From NCBI GenBank assembly GCA_949987565.1, contig OX465101.1, positions 22,495,367 through 22,559,366 of the forward strand: 64,000 nt of DNA. Direction: 5' to 3'. Positions 35,798 to 45,981 of this stretch are shown piece by piece. Source of the stretch: Luidia sarsii. Taxonomy: Eukaryota > Echinodermata > Asteroidea > Paxillosida > Luidiidae. The translations under genes and the position numbers were made by a program. The notes under the pieces are model-generated. The model worked only from the letters and a program-made list of their open reading frames with translations, was not told where the DNA came from and ran no database searches. Position 1 is the first letter of the stretch. Each line of letters begins with the position of its first letter.

Positions 35798-36052
35798 AGT
35801 CAACGTGTCTGATAGAGCGTTCCTTCCACTCTGGAATCATCGTGCCGGGCCCCTCGTGGACCACTCTCCGCCACAACGGTGCTAACGCCAGGTTCCTGTA
35901 CCGGATCCGGGTCCTGTGCGACCCCAACTTCTACGCTGCCTCCTGCCTGGAGTTCTGCCGGCCGCGGGACGACGTCTTCGGCCACTACTCGTGCGATGTC
36001 AGCGGGGACAAGGTGTGCCACGAGGGCTGGACGGGGGAGAGCTGCCAGACGG
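35798..36052 (+). CDS. JAG1: Jagged exon 4: end of MNNL plus DSL domain
   Basis: 255 bases, phase 1 to 1, acceptor ACTGTAG and donor CGG|GTGAGA. It starts STCLIERSFHSGIIVPGPSW and continues to the DSL module YRIRVLCDPNFY...CLEFCRPRDDVFGHYSC...CHEGWTGESCQT, with the six DSL cysteines present. The RPRDDxFGHY loop is the main Notch-contacting motif. The second Phe (F207 in human JAG1) is kept, and the Phe before it is Val here, as Delta-type ligands also vary there. GC-rich. Immediately after the donor lies a CACCCC-rich tract (36070-36310). A 12 kb intron containing an assembly gap precedes it. Confidence 0.97.
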
Positions 36053-36069
36053 GTGAGAGCCAGGCCCAG

Positions 36070-36310
36070 AGAGGCCCCAGACCCCAGCCCAAACCCCCCA
36101 CACCCCTACCCCCCCCCCCACACACCCCTACCCCCCACACACCCCAACACCCTCACACACCCCCACACCCCCACACACCCTCACACCCCCACACCCCCCA
36201 CACCCCCACATACCCCCACACACCCCCACACACCCCCACACACCCCCACACACCCCCACACACCCCCACACACCCCCACACACCCCCACACACCCCACAA
36301 CCCCCCACAC
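36070..36310. repeat. CACACCCC-type simple repeat directly after exon 4
   Basis: CACACCCCCACACACCCCCA runs for about 220 bases, starting within 40 bases of the exon 4 donor. The transcript would carry C-rich PCBP/hnRNP-K-like sites, and the template strand is G-rich with quadruplex potential. Confidence 0.92.
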
Positions 36311-36401
36311 CAATGTGGAAAACAAAACCCGGTTTTTGAATCGTGATTCAAATTGCGATATTTTGGGCAGTGAAAATGGCCCTTGTGCGCCTTTTTTTTC
36401 A

Positions 36402-36613
36402 AGCCGCTTAAGAGTAAAAATCTGCTAAGCAGGAAAAGTCTTTCTTGTGTAAACACGATTACAAACCGCATGGCGATGTGATGTCAATTGCTTCTGACTT
36501 GTATTCCACTAACTCTTGAATTGCCACGAAACAAAAGTGCAGTTTGGGTCGGCAAGGTGACCCTATGAATCCTGGCTTTTTGTGCTTATGCATATTTCGG
36601 CGCTTAAGCGGCT
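36402..36613. mobile_element. MITE of a third family (TIR AAGCCGCTTAAG)
   Basis: Left end AAGCCGCTTAAGAGTAAAAAT, right end CGCTTAAGCGGCT. The interior is shared with 58975-59150 (GACTTGTATTCCA, CACGAAACAAA, CGAATC/TGAATC...CTTTTTG). No coding capacity. Confidence 0.65.
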
Positions 36614-37236
36614 CTATGAAATCAGCCCCTGGATGTGGGGTAGTCTGAAAGGAGTCATGCAATGGAACTTGAACAATAGTGGTGTCCGAATCGGGAGGGC
36701 CCTAGCCCGTAGCAAGACCAGCTCCGAATGTGGAGGTCCCCGTCACAAATTGGTTTGCAGTTTGACCCAGTCAAACTCCACTGCTCTCCAGATATGGCTC
36801 TGTTCAGTCCTCCTTCCCTCTGGCAAATTGGGTCAAATGGACTGAAGCTTGGATGTGAATTTATTGCCCGGGCCCATGTGGAGTCACAACCACTTTATAA
36901 TGCGATCACCTGTCGGCCCCCCGTAAATCAGCTCTGTGGTTCCCAGGGATGTGAAGTGCGCACCTCCCTCCATTTATCTAGTGTGTTTATTAGCGGCACC
37001 TGCTTAATTTTGAGCACTTGCTGACAAGTGCCTCGTGAGCACCGTCAAAGTAAAAAACCACTGATGCCTTGGTATGGCTGTTTCATGCTTACCACTATGG
37101 ATGCAATTCCCTGCCTGCGCACCAGATTGCATATTTTTTTGGGTCATACTTTAGACCTCTCAATGTGCAAATGCCATTCATCAGAGTACCTCTTTTAAAA
37201 AAAACCATGATAATAATTGACTGTGTTTGAATGCAA

Positions 37237-37437
37237 AGCTGCCAACCATTCCTAATTTGGAGGAATCATTGCTCTTTTGGGGGGTAAAAGATGATCACTT
37301 TTTACAAGTTCTTGACAACAAATTCTGATTTTTGGCTTAGAAATTCACATGTATTCCTATGTAGTTTGCTCTGTATTTCCTCTTTTTTTTAGCAGAAGTA
37401 TTCCTAATTTCCTTTAAGATACTCTAGGTTGGCAGCT
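37237..37437. mobile_element. MITE of a fourth family (TIR AGCTGCCAACC), 201 bp
   Basis: Inverted ends AGCTGCCAACCATTCCTAAT / CTCTAGGTTGGCAGCT. The interior (TTACAAGTTCTTGACAACA, GTATTCCTATGTAGTTTGC, TTTAGCAGAAGTATTCCT) is about 80% alike by eye to the copy at 40998-41201. Confidence 0.72.
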
Positions 37438-37890
37438 ACTGTATGTAAATGACCCATTACTACTACTAGAGATGCAAACAATTATGGAATTCATTTTCCT
37501 TCCCTGTCCATAGGGGCCAAAAAAAAATCATGATTCCGAAACTAATTTATTTCTTTGTTTGCTAGCGTTCACACAAGTCCCCCCCCAAAATGTGACCGTA
37601 AAAAAAATCGCGAGCCGATTGTGGTTAGCAATTGTGGTCATATTGTGCATGGTGGCCGATGCAGGGACACACGTAAACAATCTTCCTGTCAGTCAGAAGT
37701 AGACTTTTTATTTGCTACTGAAAATGCAGTTTTGTGCTTAAATGCAGATTCATGGCGATTGGGCCTACATGCAGGGCATGCCTTCAAACTAGCCACCCAC
37801 CATGTAAACCAAGCTATACACCATACACGTCAGCATTATGTTCTCCAGTGGTCAATTGTTCCTCCTCTTTCCCCTCTTCTCTTTCAACAG

Positions 37891-37951
37891 CTATCTGTAC
37901 GCAGGGATGCGACACAATCCACGGCTATTGTGACCGACCGGGAGAGTGCCT
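37891..37951 (+). CDS. JAG1: Jagged exon 5: EGF repeat 1, first part
   Basis: 61 bases, phase 1 to 2, acceptor TTTCAACAG and donor CCT|GTAAGT. It encodes AICTQGCDTIHGYCDRPGECL. This is the first part of EGF1 with Jagged spacing (IC.QGC...HG.C..PG.C). Together with exon 6 it forms the DOS motif (Delta and OSM-11-like) of EGF1-2, which helps canonical Jagged/Delta ligands bind Notch. The very short exon splitting EGF1 is a feature shared with vertebrate JAG genes. Confidence 0.95.
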
Positions 37952-38459
37952 GTAAGTCTGGTCAGCTCACTCCTTTGAAACTTCTTCCCTTGGGCCGCCG
38001 TCTTGCGGAGAGGTGCTGCGGCTCTCACTCACTCCCTGCAAATTGTCCTTCCGTAAAAGAGCATTTAAGAGCAGGGGCACCCAAGCATGTTATTTACTCA
38101 ATTAACTGGCCATTACGCGTTGGCTGTTCTCCGGGACTGCATGATTAGATGTCTTTATTATCTGCCTCCTTAGAGAGCTGAGCCTTAAACCCTACTTTAT
38201 AATCATTTGCATCCTACAGGTTGACAGCTAGGAGTTCCCAATTTCCACTGTCCACAAGGGCCAGTTCAGCTAAGACCATTCGACAGGGGGACAAAAATTG
38301 CAGTTATCTATTGAAAAAAAAAAAAACCTGTACCACTCTATGCTCCTATGATTAAGATACAGTATCAATCAATTGTGTAAATCATGATAGTACTTTGTAT
38401 GTACAGTACACATCGAGTACAGAGTATTGTGACAAATTCATTCAAGTTCTCTGTATTCT

Positions 38460-38600
38460 TTTTAATTTCATTGAGAAAGTTATGTGCAAAAATGTTGCAA
38501 ACTGCTTACTGACTAAAAATGACCCAAATGCCTTCTTTTTTTAATGTATGAGGGCCTGATGTTTTGATCCAAACCATTGTTTGGGGCTGTCTAAAAAGAT
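38460..38600 (+). mobile_element. Penelope-like terminal repeat fragment
   Basis: GTGCAAAAATGTTGCAAACT, GCTTACTGACTAAAAATGAC and GGGCCTGATGTTTTGATCC; the CAGGACC half is lost. Confidence 0.55.
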
Positions 38601-38699
38601 CCCACCCCCAAAAAAAAGAAATATGTCAAGTTTGAGGTTTTGAAAATATGAGTGCCTCTCTCCGTGCCGAATGTGCACCGTGTATACAATGTGAATCAT

Positions 38700-38739
38700 C
38701 TCCTGATGACAGCCAGAGCATACTGGTTGAAACGTCGAG
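38700..38739 (+). ncRNA. Hammerhead-ribozyme-like core (possible remnant)
   Basis: CTGATGA at 38703-38709, a 7-bp stem II (CAGCCAG 38710-38716 with CTGGTTG 38723-38729, 6-nt loop), GAAAC at 38729-38733 and a GTC cleavage triplet at 38734-38736. A 3-bp stem I (CTC/GAG) closes it. Stem II uses the first G of GAAA, which is not canonical. Hammerheads with very short stem III (GAAACGTC) are known from Penelope-like elements, and a decayed terminal fragment of that family lies 100 bases upstream. Activity is doubtful. Confidence 0.35.
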
Positions 38740-39099
38740 TTACCACTTAGGTTCTTTTCAGAACTACCGGTAATCCTCTTCCTTTAAGAGACCTGATACA
38801 TGGTGTCACCGCAAACCTTCCTATAGTGTACCAAATTGCTTTTCGAAGTGTACATGTGAAGTTTTTCTAAGAACATGTGTTCCCTGTATTATAGATTGTA
38901 CTCATGACTATTCTCTGCACCAAAGAGCAGTTTCATCATGGCGTTCTGTTAGTTACTAAGCAATGTAGATTGCGCTTCATTTCATCATTAATTTGTGACC
39001 ACCCCGGGAATTCCAAAGTCTTAATACATGTATAGTACAAGTCGTACACGTACAGTGTATGGTGTTAGTGGGTTTTTGGGTGTTTTTTTGTGTTTTCAA

Positions 39100-39132
39100 T
39101 ATGACTACATGTACATGTACATGTACATGTAG
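39100..39132. repeat. TACATG tract
   Basis: Perfect ACATGTACATGTACATGT run in Jagged intron 5. Confidence 0.9.
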
Positions 39133-40280
39133 CTCTTGAGTCCCCCTGTGCAAGGATCTGGCACTGAATCTTTCACTGATTTGCTTGCCAACTGGAAACT
39201 GGCAAGCAACGAGCCTTCAACTGCTGCACTCTTGTGTGCTGTGGTGCTCTGAGTCCCAAATCCCATGAGTGTGTATGGGTTTGTTCAGCCGGTGCCCTGT
39301 CGCCAATGTCATCAAACTCATTCTAATCATTCGCAAGACGACGATCGATGTACAGTTAAGTTACGCCGGATGCCTCAAAAGGCTTTGTGAAATCGGCCTA
39401 CGATCGATAACCCCTCGTACCGTAGGTCATATGGTTTCTGTGCATCGCTCGTCGCCATGCGATTGATTGTACGGTAGTTACGATGAGCTCGATGAAATCA
39501 CCCACTAGTCTCATTTATAACACACTGGACCCACTGGTGTCTTAATCCAGGGTCTGGTCTGCCGTTGGTTCGTGGGTTCAGGGCAGCAAATAAGACAAAA
39601 GCAAACAAGCCAGACTAAATCTGGGATCTAAACTGGTGTTGTGCCAGCTGTGTCCAACGCATCTAAGCAAGAAATATAGAGAGAAATGTGGTCATGTGCT
39701 CTCAAATGCAGTGACCAATGAGCAGTGAACATGTACCGGTACATTCAAAACTGATAAAGGACTCCTTTGTAGTTGTGTGGGTTTTTTTCCTCACTTTTAT
39801 TTATGTAGCTATTTTTTTTTTTTGGGGGGGAGGAAGGGGTGACCGTGGATGAGTTGCACTTCTGTGTCCTATCATATCACTTGATTGATGCATCCAGAGT
39901 GTGGGCAGGTCACCATGCACGCACAAAACCATCAAAGTACAGTACATGTATGTGCAACAGTGAATGAATGAAGACCACTGTTTGTCTTTCCCTGTGGCGT
40001 GAAGCCAGCATGCAACGCAGGAAAGTTCACGGGGCAGAGAGTGAGAGGCAAAGAGGAAAAAATATGTATATATACTCCGAGCGTGTTCTTGTGACAGCCC
40101 TCGGTCGGGGAATTGTCTCGTTCCTGAGATCTTAATCCCTCCAATAGGTTTGGGACTGATCCTAGTCGTTTAAAGTCTCTCTTGTCAATTCTGGGTGATT
40201 TCGTGTGTAGTCACTGTAGTGTGATTTCATTTGAGTTATTTTCCTCTTTTTTGGGGTGGGGGATTTGTTGGTGGTGACAG

Positions 40281-40411
40281 GTGTCGTTACGGATGGCAGG
40301 GAGAGCTGTGTGACCACTGCTCGCCCTATCCCGGCTGCGTCCATGGCAACTGCAACTCTCCCTGGCAATGTAACTGCCAGCACGAGTGGGGCGGTATCCT
40401 GTGCGACCAAG
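40281..40411 (+). CDS. JAG1: Jagged exon 6: end of EGF1 and EGF2
   Basis: 131 bases, phase 2 to 1, acceptor GGTGACAG and donor CAAG|GTATGT. It encodes [19 protein letters not shown], then [19 protein letters not shown] and ILCDQ. This is the end of EGF1 (C.YGWQG..CD.C.P.PGC) and the atypical EGF2 without calcium-binding residues, typical of Jagged (HG.C..PWQC.C...WGG..CD). It completes the DOS motif begun in exon 5. Confidence 0.96.
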
Positions 40412-40689
40412 GTATGTGCAGTGCAATGTGTTTGGAGCTAGCGTGGTTACCGGTGACTGGTAAGGGTGATTGGGGAGTGTGAGTGTTGGGGGGGGGGGAG
40501 GGGGGCTGTTGCTGAGTCCAGTGATCGCGTGCAAGCATTTTCCAATCGATCTCACACCCTTGGGGGAAAGGAAAGGGGGGGGGGAAATGAGGAAATGTCA
40601 GAGGTCAATTTTTCGGCTACCGGTATATCATCATCATGATTTTTGTGCCGGTACAAAATGTAGAATGTTGGTTGTGCCCATCTCGGTGT

Positions 40690-40900
40690 GCAGCTACTAA
40701 TTAGCACTGTATGGTCAGTGCTTTGCCTGATTGCCTGCTTGGGAAACCCCCAACACATGTAGGCAGTTTGGGTGGGATTCGAACCCGCCTCTCCCGCTCC
40801 CTCATGCTGACGTCCTTTGACTACCAAGGTCGAGGTCATGCGGTGGACTCAAAGTTGTATTCATGCCAGTCATTGTTCTTGCTGATATTGAGTCTCGGCC
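40690..40900 (-). mobile_element. tRNA-like SINE fragment
   Basis: On the - strand a perfect B box GGTTCGAATCC (40772-40782) follows a tRNA-like CTTGGTAGTCAAAGGA region 35-50 bases upstream. The left flank CACTGTATGGTCAGTGCTTTG also occurs next to the SINE at 6484-6504, which supports a SINE origin. Confidence 0.5.
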
Positions 40901-40997
40901 CATTGGCTTCGACATCCGACTAGACCAGACTAGGGTGAGGGTAAAGCTGGGCCCACAGGGGATGGTGTGTGAGTCTGTTACAGTCTGTTACAGTCAT

Positions 40998-41201
40998 AGC
41001 TGCCAGCCATTCCTATTTTAAAGGAATCGTTCCTCTTTTTGGGGTAAACAATTTATCACATTTTACAAGCTCTTGACAACAGATTCCGATTTTGGGCTTG
41101 GAAATACAACATGCATTCCTATATGGTTTGCTCTGTGATTCCTCTTTTTTTTTTCTTTTTTTTTAGCAGAAGTATTCCTCATTTCCTTTAGGTTGGTAGC
41201 T
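40998..41201. mobile_element. MITE of the AGCTGCCAACC family, second copy
   Basis: Ends AGCTGCCAGCCATTCCTAT / TTTAGGTTGGTAGCT; the interior matches 37237-37437. A poly-T expansion lies at 41145-41164. Confidence 0.7.
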
Positions 41202-41574
41202 ATGGGACTGAATTTTCGAATCTAGCAGCACTCGATTCCCCCTTTGATAGAGGTCCTGCAGAAGTCCTGCAGAAGTGTTAGGCTGGCAGCTATGGTCTGT
41301 AGATTAAAGGAACTCCTTTTGCTGACGGTGAACTCTGTCTCCCTCCATGTACATGTACGTGTCCTCGGCATTTCCACGAACTGGGCGAATCCACCCACGC
41401 AACAGGAAAGATGCATTTTGAGAGTCACTAACATTAAACTGGTCTGTTGATAGGGCAGTGAAAAAGTGTCCAAAGGTTGCCATACTATGAGCGTGTTAAC
41501 AATTTAACAATGTGAATTCCGCACTGGTCTGAAGTGTGGTCACACGTATGTGTGATTTCTTTTTACACTCTAAA

Positions 41575-41745
41575 AAGATTTAGAGTGATATACAAAAATG
41601 TTGCAAACTGCTTTATACTGACTAAAATTACCAAAATGCAAATTTCTAAATTTAGTGGGCCTGACGTTTCGATCCTAGCAGGACCTTTCTCTCTGCCTTT
41701 GAGAAAGGTCCTGCTAGGATCGAAACGTCAGGCCCACTAAACTTT
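41575..41745. mobile_element. Penelope-like terminal repeat with perfect 41-bp hairpin
   Basis: Unit CAAAAATGTTGCAAACTGCT through GGACCTTTCTC, followed after 9 bases by its exact inverse. Arms 41651-41691 and 41701-41741 are perfectly complementary (41 bp), with loop TCTGCCTTT. The right arm contains GGTCC-TGCTA-GGATC, GAAAC and GTC, resembling the 3' half of a hammerhead. The CTGANGA box is replaced by TTTGAGAAA. Confidence 0.7.
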
Positions 41746-42930
41746 GAAATCTAAAAAGATTTGCCACTTCATGAAAATGCCAACCACTGTACAATGTACG
41801 TGTGCTCCCAGGCTCTGCGGAGGGCATTGGAGTGCCATGTGAGGTGTGCATTGCTGTGCATTGCATCTATGGTCAATTGTAGCCACCGATCCTGCCATCC
41901 CTATTCTGTCTATGCTTAATCACTTCCTCAACTCCTCTTTCACTTTGAGCGTTGCAAGTACACTCTCACCTAAAAAAAAACACACCACCAATCGCCACAC
42001 TCTGTACTTCTCCCACACCAATCCACCGGATTGTTGACCCGATTCCCTTCATATTTTTTTTTTTTCATTTTTTTTTTTTGTCTCTTTCTTTCTTCTGGCA
42101 AGACACCAAAAGCAAAGTCCATTTTAAGTGTGGGGTTGAAACAAAAACAAAAACAGACTCCTTGCTCAGGGCCCTTCGGCCAGGAAAGGAAATCGTGTAT
42201 TTCCTGTGTGTTTACTATTTCTGAACAGAATAACATCCTCGCGATGCAGAATAAAGCCCATTTAGAGCGGTGTAAGATATCCGTACCATTTTACAGTGAG
42301 CGAGTCAATACGCCTTGCCACACTACAGTGGTTACGTTCCGCATTGAAAAAATTACACGGGTCCACCCAGTGTGAACTCGTCCAAATTTCGACACGGGTC
42401 AATCATGCTATGCATTCACACTACACTACACAACACAAAATTGGCTGTCGCATCTACATGTACATGTACAAGTTTCGACCGGCATATTGTATTGATCAGT
42501 TCACACTGCTCGGGTATGCAAGGGTCGCGAGCAGAACAGTCCCCAAATTCTGCTTGTTGCGTGCAGTGTGGGCGTGCGTAACTACTCGATATGGAGGTGT
42601 TCACACCAACGCTTTGTGTCCAAATGTTCAAGATGGGTCAACCACCCACAACAGTTCCCTCTAGCAGGGTTTCATGTACAGTTGTTTCAGCATGGGTTGA
42701 GCACTTTGCTACACAGGTCACCACAGGTCTTCAATTCTTGTAACTTGAACAGGTTACACGGGTTGGACCCGTGATCAACCTGGAGATCTTTTTGTAAGGG
42801 GGAAAAGCCTTTTGTAGTGTGAAAAGCCATGATGATACAGGGGTGGAGGCAACGTTGCCAAAATGGTTATGTTCGTCACTTGACTGTTTTTTTGTTTTTT
42901 GGGTGGTCTTTTTCATTTCCCGATGTCCAG

Positions 42931-43050
42931 ATTTTAATTACTGTGGCAGGCACCGTCCGTGCTTCAATGATGGGGTGTGTACAAATAGCGGTCCCAATGA
43001 GTACACTTGCCTGTGCCAGCCTGGCTTCCATGGGATCAACTGCGAGGAAG
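42931..43050 (+). CDS. JAG1: Jagged exon 7: EGF repeat 3
   Basis: 120 bases, phase 1 to 1, acceptor GATGTCCAG and donor GAAG|GTAAGG. It encodes a complete EGF module: DFNYCGRHRPCFNDGVC, then TNSGPNEYTCLCQPGFHG and INCEEG. The DxNYCG...PC.N.G.C.N.GP..Y.C.C opening is that of Jagged EGF3, the last module of the Notch-binding unit (MNNL-DSL-EGF1-3). Six cysteines with regular spacing; the phase 1-1 exon is a symmetric module. Confidence 0.96.
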
Positions 43051-43179
43051 GTAAGGACCCGAATTGGTTTTGTTTTCTTCCAAATTTGTACTACTCTTTT
43101 TGTTTGTTTCCCCTTTTATCCCTCTCCCTTTGTGTGTACATCCGCATCCAACTCCCTGTAAGTCCCTGTATTAAAGTGT

Positions 43180-43300
43180 AAGTCCTTGTCTGCCTTTGAG
43201 AAAGGTCCTGCTAGGATTGAAACGTCAGGCCCTCTAACTTGTGAGATTTATGTATTGCAGGTCATTTTAGTCAGTGAGCAGTTTGCAACATTTTGTTTTG
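43180..43300 (-). mobile_element. Penelope-like terminal repeat fragment
   Basis: CTGCCTTTGAGAAAGGTCCT, GCTAGGATTGAAACGTCAGG and GTCAGTGAGCAGTTTGCAAC in order on the + strand, that is, the unit in inverse orientation. It lies 130 bases after exon 7. Confidence 0.65.
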
Positions 43301-43394
43301 TTTTTTGGATTTACTTCAAATTTGTACTAGCTTGGATGGGCCCAAATGAAAATGAGTAGCCCAGACTCGAGAATGCCAAGTGAATTACACTTAA

Positions 43395-43525
43395 AGTGTC
43401 ATCTGCAGAAATGTTACAAACTCCCGACTGACTAAAATGACCAAAATAAATCACAAATATCAAAGAATTGGAGGGCCGGAGGTTTCAATCGTAGCAGGAT
43501 CTCTCTCAAAGGCAGAATTTGAAAG
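43395..43525 (+). mobile_element. Penelope-like terminal repeat fragment
   Basis: AATGTTACAAACTCCCGACT, GGGCCGGAGGTTTCAATCG and TAGCAGGATCTCTCTCAAAG in direct orientation, facing the inverse copy at 43180-43300. Confidence 0.6.
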
Positions 43526-43796
43526 AAAGAAAAAAACCCGAGGAACAATCCGGAGTGAGTGAGTAAGAGGTGAACCAGGAATGAGTGTCAAACAGGTTCA
43601 ACATTTGAATGGGTATCAGTACAGAAGATTCTGGAAATGTTAGTACCTAGGAATTATTATGCACTTAACCACTAAAGCTTAGGGTTAAGGTGCCACACAT
43701 GGTCTGTGTCTGTGTTGCTAATTGTTGTAATTTGGGCATTCCATAGTAGTCACTCCTCTCAATCCAGGACAATGCTTAATTAATTAGACTTAATTA

Positions 43797-44322
43797 GACA
43801 GAGAGAGGGGGACAGAGAGAGGGAGGGAGAGAGGGATAGAGAGCGGGAGATAGAGGGAGGGATAGAGGGGGGAGAGGGAGATGGGGAGAGAGAGTGGGGA
43901 GAGAGGGGGAGAGGGGGAGAAAGAGTGGGGGAGAGAGGGGAAAGAGAGAGGGGAAAGAGAGAGGGGAAAGAGAGAGATGGGGAGAGAGAGAGTGGGGAGA
44001 GAGATGGGGAGAGAGAGTAGGGAGAGAGGGGGAGGTAGAGAGAGGGATAGAGGGAGGGAGAGGGAGAGAGAGAGAGAGAGTGATGAGAGAGATGGGGAGA
44101 GAGAATGGGGAGAGAGGGGAGAGAGAGAGAGAGGGGGGAGAAAGAGAGGGGAAAAAGAGAGGGGATAGAGAGAGTGGGGCAGAGAGGGGGGAGAGAGGGG
44201 GAGAAAGAGAGGAGAAAGAGAGAGGGGATAGAGAGAGTGGGGCAGAAAGGGGGGAGAGAGAGGGGGAGAGAAAAGGGAGGAAAGATAGGGGGAGGGAAAG
44301 GGGATTGAGAGAGAAGGGGGGT
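43797..44322. repeat. Polypurine GA-rich tract, about 525 bp
   Basis: Almost pure purine on the + strand (GAGAGAGAGGGGGAGAGAGA type), with very few pyrimidine interruptions. It ends 140 bases before the exon 8 acceptor. Long open readings (GREGER- or SLSPSLS-like) are artefacts. Mirror-symmetric GA tracts can form intramolecular triplexes. Confidence 0.95.
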
Positions 44323-44463
44323 AAGTCTTAATGAAAACAAATGTCTCTAATCCTTCCTTAGTTAATTATCTGTGGGCCATGCCTAACTCATTGCCACTGC
44401 CTGTGCCGCTGCTGCAGCAATAATATGTCACTGATGTGCAATTTGTCCATTGATTGTCATCAG

Positions 44464-44577
44464 CGGAGCATCCGTGTGAGAACTTCCCATGTGGCAACAG
44501 TGGGACATGCCTGGTGATTGGGCAGGACTTCCACTGTGTGTGCACACAGGGATGGACCGGAGAGACGTGCCAGGAGA
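44464..44577 (+). CDS. JAG1: Jagged exon 8: EGF repeat 4
   Basis: 114 bases, phase 1 to 1, acceptor GTCATCAG and donor GAGA|GTGAGT. It encodes AEHPCENFPCGNSGTC, then LVIGQDFHCVCTQGWTGETCQE. A complete EGF module lacking the D-x-D/N-E start, hence probably not calcium-binding, like EGF4 of Jagged. The acceptor lies 140 bases after a 525-bp purine tract (43797-44322), which may affect splicing or transcription. Confidence 0.95.
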
Positions 44578-44599
44578 GTGAGTAGCTTAAACTTGACCT

Positions 44600-45400
44600 C
44601 TCTTTAAAAAAAAGAAAAAAGAAATATAAATACTGTATATGTTTGTAAACCTGTAATCATGTATGTCTATGTATGGTTAGATTGTATGTGGATGTTGAGC
44701 ACACTTGGCCAGCCAGTGCTTTGCAGCGAGCTGCTGCAGCTAGCACATGCTTCTCTGCTCGCTGTCTTCTCCACTGCTGCTCAGACTGCTAGACACCACT
44801 GTACATCTACATATCCTGTACACACACACTAGTGCATAGGTCTATTGATTATAATGAAAATAGGACCCCCCAAAAAAAATTAAAAAAATTAAAAATGGAA
44901 CTATAACATTTAAATCATTTTTAGACTTTGGACTTATTTCATGTAATTATATGTATTATATTTTGTTATTAATTATTATATAATTAAATGTCATTATTAA
45001 TTAAAATAGAAGAACAGGTATTTGCACGGTCCTCTTTGTCTGTGCAAGAATGGCTGCTTGTGAGTTGAAGGTCGGTCTTGCCTTAGCTTCCGCGGCCAGT
45101 GTCAATAGTGAATTTACATGTAAGGTCCAATCCAATTGCCACTACCATTGTATTGACACACTATTGACACACAGTCATTATCAATCAAATGGACATTACA
45201 AATACAGCTGCATCAATCATGTATGCTATGTACATGTACATGAGATGCATGAAGGATGCGGTAAGTTGTACAGCCGGCAAACCCCTGAGAGCATTGAAAC
45301 AAAAATCTTCTTGATTTTTGTAAAAGAAGAAATTCAAACATTGTACATTTTAAAGTAATATCCCCCCCAAAAAAAAGAAAAAAAGAAGAAAATAAATAGA
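44600..45400. other. Intron 8, no gene seen
   Basis: AT-rich intron sequence, ATTAATTATTATATAATTAA-like at 44940-45010. No repeat family or gene recognised. Confidence 0.5.
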
Positions 45401-45404
45401 TATA

Positions 45405-45560
45405 AATCAATAGTAAACTGCTTAAGTGCTTATTGACTTCAATGACTGTCTGAAATGCAAAAAAAAGTAAACAATGCTGAGGGCCTGATGTTTCAAGCGA
45501 ATGGGAACTTTTCTTATCGGAGAGGTCCTGCTTCGGTCGAAACACAAGGGGCCAAAACTT
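45405..45560 (+). mobile_element. Penelope-like terminal repeat, diverged
   Basis: GGGCCTGATGTTTCAAGCG followed by GAGAGGTCCTGCTTCGGTCG and AAACACAAGGGGCC: a diverged inverted pair like that at 41651-41741. Confidence 0.5.
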
Positions 45561-45981
45561 GGCTGATTCCCCTTAAAAAAACCAAACCAACAACATGGTC
45601 ATTGCTTGATTGTTTTCTGCATTGATATTTTGAGAAAAAAATAATTGGTTGTACATGTAGCTTGACTGTTTTCGATATTTCAATTTTGTTTGATATATAT
45701 TTTTTAAAACAAGCTGGTCGCCGCTTGACTTTTCTGCATCGATATTAAAACAAATATATCGTTGGTTGTTGCTGGACTATTTTCTGCGTCGATATTTTAA
45801 TTTTTTATTTATATCTTTTTTGAACAAGTTGGTCGTTGCTTGACTGTTTTCTGCATCGATTTTTAATTTTTGTTCGCAGAAATTGGGGAGGGTTGTGTTT
45901 TTTCCCCCCTCCGGCATTGATAACAATTTTGTGTGTGCGTGTTTTGTGTTTGTGTATGTCTGTGTGCCCGTATTCTGGCAG

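Noticed and set aside
43780..44340. Ser/Pro/Leu-rich or Gly/Arg/Glu-rich open frames
   Set aside because: They read through the polypurine tract; composition follows the simple repeat.
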